Part shown: positions 41,834 to 42,867 of the stretch, piece after piece
Numbering within the stretch: position 1 is the stretch's first letter
How the letters are laid out: each line of letters begins with the position of its first letter
Source of the DNA: Anaerolineales bacterium
GTDB lineage: Bacteria > Chloroflexota > Anaerolineae > Anaerolineales > UBA6663
Length of the DNA: 42,867 bases
Reading direction: 5' to 3'
Assembly (NCBI GenBank): GCA_020845955.1
Contig: JADLEU010000311.1
Span: forward strand, 1 to 42,867
The notes under the pieces: generated by a model
Database searches by the model: none
What the model was told of the DNA's origin: nothing
Seen by the model: the letters and a program-made list of their open reading frames with translations, nothing else
Translations under genes and position numbers: made by a program

Positions 41834-42513
41834 GCCCGGCGCCGGTTCAGGTCCCGCGCCCTGCTCGAGCCCAGGTCGTGCTGGCGGACGACCACGAGTT
41901 GTTCCGGGAAGGGCTGGCCAACTTGATCAACGCCCAAAGCGACCTGGCTGTCGCGGGCCAGGCCGGAGATGGGCTGGAGGCTCTGACCCTGGCCCGCGAC
42001 CTGCGCCCCGACCTGATCGTCATGGACATCCAGATGCCGGTCTGCAGTGGGCTGGAAGCCACGCGCCTGATCCGGGCGGCCTGGCCCGAGGCCCGCATCG
42101 TGATGCTCACGATCCACGACGAGGACGAGAAGCTGTTTGAGGCGATCAGAAGCGGCGCAAGCGGCTACCTGCTCAAGGACACCCGCTCGGCTGAGTTCCT
42201 GCGCGGCATCCGGGGCGCGCTGGCGGGCGAGGCAGCCCTGCCGCCGAGGCTGGCCGCGCGCTTGTTGGCCGAGTTTGTGCGCCTGGCCAACCGGCCAGCC
42301 GCGAATACGCCGGAGCCAGACCTCACCGCTCGCGAGCTGCAGGTGCTCCAACTCATCGCAACCGGCGCCGCCGACAAGGAAATCGCCGAACGGCTCGCCC
42401 TGAGCTTACACACGGTCAAGACTCACGTCCGCAGCATCCTGAGCAAGCTGCACGCCGTCAACCGGCGGGAGGCGGCCAGGCTGGCCGCGCAGGCCGGCTG
42501 GGTGAAACGCTAG
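41830..42513 (+). CDS. NarL/FixJ-type response regulator (REC-LuxR HTH)
   Basis: This 227-residue regulator starts at the ATG in ATGA overlapping the kinase stop (41830-41833); the much longer frame upstream is antiparallel-like coding noise within the kinase gene. The receiver domain (about 14-130) has the acidic pair in LADDHELFREG, phospho-acceptor Asp66 in VMDIQMP, the Thr in MLTIHD, and Lys in GYLLKD. The C-terminal LuxR helix-turn-helix (about 160-222) reads LTARELQVLQLIATG and DKEIAERLALSLHTVKTHV. It should be phosphorylated by the adjacent kinase and bind promoter DNA as a dimer. Its targets are unknown; the divergent region at 30633-30918 is a natural candidate because it controls the biosynthetic genes. 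Confidence 0.95.
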   Translation: MSPAPVQVPRPARAQVVLADDHELFREGLANLINAQSDLAVAGQAGDGLEALTLARDLRPDLIVMDIQMPVCSGLEATRLIRAAWPEARIVMLTIHDEDEKLFEAIRSGASGYLLKDTRSAEFLRGIRGALAGEAALPPRLAARLLAEFVRLANRPAANTPEPDLTARELQVLQLIATGAADKEIAERLALSLHTVKTHVRSILSKLHAVNRREAARLAAQAGWVKR

Positions 42514-42670
42514 GGCGGCCGTAGCGCGCCAGCGACCTGGCAGCATCGCATAAGCGTGGGAGGGGCCGCGGAGGACGCTGCGCGCCGCGGCGGCGCCAAC
42601 CGCCCGCTTGGGCTGACAGGCCCACCCGGGGGCTGTCGGCTGAGAACGGAGCTAGGTCTTTTGGGCCGGA

Positions 42671-42696
42671 GAGCGACCGCACGGTCGCTCTTTTTT
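42671..42696 (+). terminator. Rho-independent terminator after the regulator pair
   Basis: An 8-bp stem (GAGCGACC / GGTCGCTC) with a GCAC loop is followed directly by six T residues at 42691-42696. It lies 157 nt after the regulator stop and closes the kinase/regulator transcript. Confidence 0.9.
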
Positions 42697-42721
42697 CAGC
42701 CTTTGTGCCTGCGAGGACGGA

Positions 42722-42751
42722 TGGACAGACCGGCCTCCTAAGCCCTATCCT
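42722..42751 (+). promoter_or_regulatory. Promoter for a probable leaderless transcript
   Basis: TGGACA at 42722-42727 (5 of 6 to TTGACA) and TATCCT at 42746-42751 (4 of 6) are separated by 18 bp. The start of transcription would fall about 7 nt on, at or next to the ATG at 42758, so the mRNA may have no leader. No Shine-Dalgarno is seen before this ATG. Confidence 0.45.
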
Positions 42752-42757
42752 GCCCCC

Positions 42758-42867
42758 ATGGGCACACGGAGCGTCTTCATCGTCGGCGCCTCGCTGTTCG
42801 CCGAAGTGCTGGCGCACACCCTGGCGGAGAATACGGTGACGGTCGCCGGCTGCGCATCGACGCCGGA
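42758..42867 (+). CDS. Partial hypothetical protein, N-terminus only
   Basis: Only the first 36 codons are present before the window ends. They read as a beta-alpha-beta start: MGTRSVFIVGASLFAEVLAH, then a second hydrophobic strand (TVTVAG). This resembles the opening of a receiver or nucleotide-binding fold but lacks the acidic pair of a response regulator. There is no Shine-Dalgarno; the promoter just upstream suggests leaderless expression. The gene is separated from the regulator pair by a strong terminator, so it is a new transcription unit. No function can be assigned. Confidence 0.55.
   Translation, partial: MGTRSVFIVGASLFAEVLAHTLAENTVTVAGCASTP

Overview
The window is a GC-rich bacterial stretch dominated by one large hybrid lipid-polyketide/peptide assembly line, followed by a two-component regulatory pair. 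The host cannot be named from sequence alone. The base composition, the NarX/NarL-type pair and the multimodular PKS style would fit Chloroflexota, but this is a weak inference. No tRNA, rRNA, CRISPR array, insertion sequence or integrase is visible.

Layout. Nine minus-strand genes form one tightly packed block transcribed from about 30.63 kb down past the left edge. In transcription order they are an 89-aa protein, a 149-aa Lys-rich protein, two UbiB/AarF (ABC1) kinase-like membrane proteins, a fatty acyl-AMP ligase (FAAL), and four type I PKS proteins. The PKS domain orders are ACP-KS-AT-DH-ER-KR-ACP, then KS-AT-DH-KR-ACP three times, the last cut by the window start. Spacings are short or overlapping: UbiB to FAAL is 1 nt, and FAAL to PKS overlaps by 7 nt. 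Divergently, on the plus strand from 30.92 kb, lie a KS-AT protein, an ACP-C-A-PCP-reductase protein and a type II thioesterase. After a 457-bp gap come a NarX-type sensor kinase and a NarL-type regulator with a 4-nt overlap, a strong intrinsic terminator, and the first 36 codons of another gene.

How the genes may work together (inference from domain order). FAAL would activate a fatty acid and load it on the N-terminal ACP of the first PKS, which adds a fully reduced, probably methyl-branched unit. Three partly reducing modules follow, and more may lie off the left edge. The KS-AT protein (malonyl-type AT, no reductive domains) with the N-terminal ACP of the next protein would add an unreduced ketide. 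The adenylation pocket reads DILQLGLIY plus the A10 Lys, one position from the classical glycine code, so glycine is expected next. The terminal NAD(P)H thioester reductase would then release an aldehyde. A beta-ketoacyl glycinal could cyclise to a pyrrolinone.

The most unusual parts are: a tandem UbiB pair in which one copy has lost three kinase-motif residues; two small basic proteins in the same operon; the module split between KS-AT and ACP; several non-canonical active-site residues (DH Asp to Glu twice, KR Tyr to His, AT GQS/VATH); and a Cys cluster in the sensor kinase GAF region.
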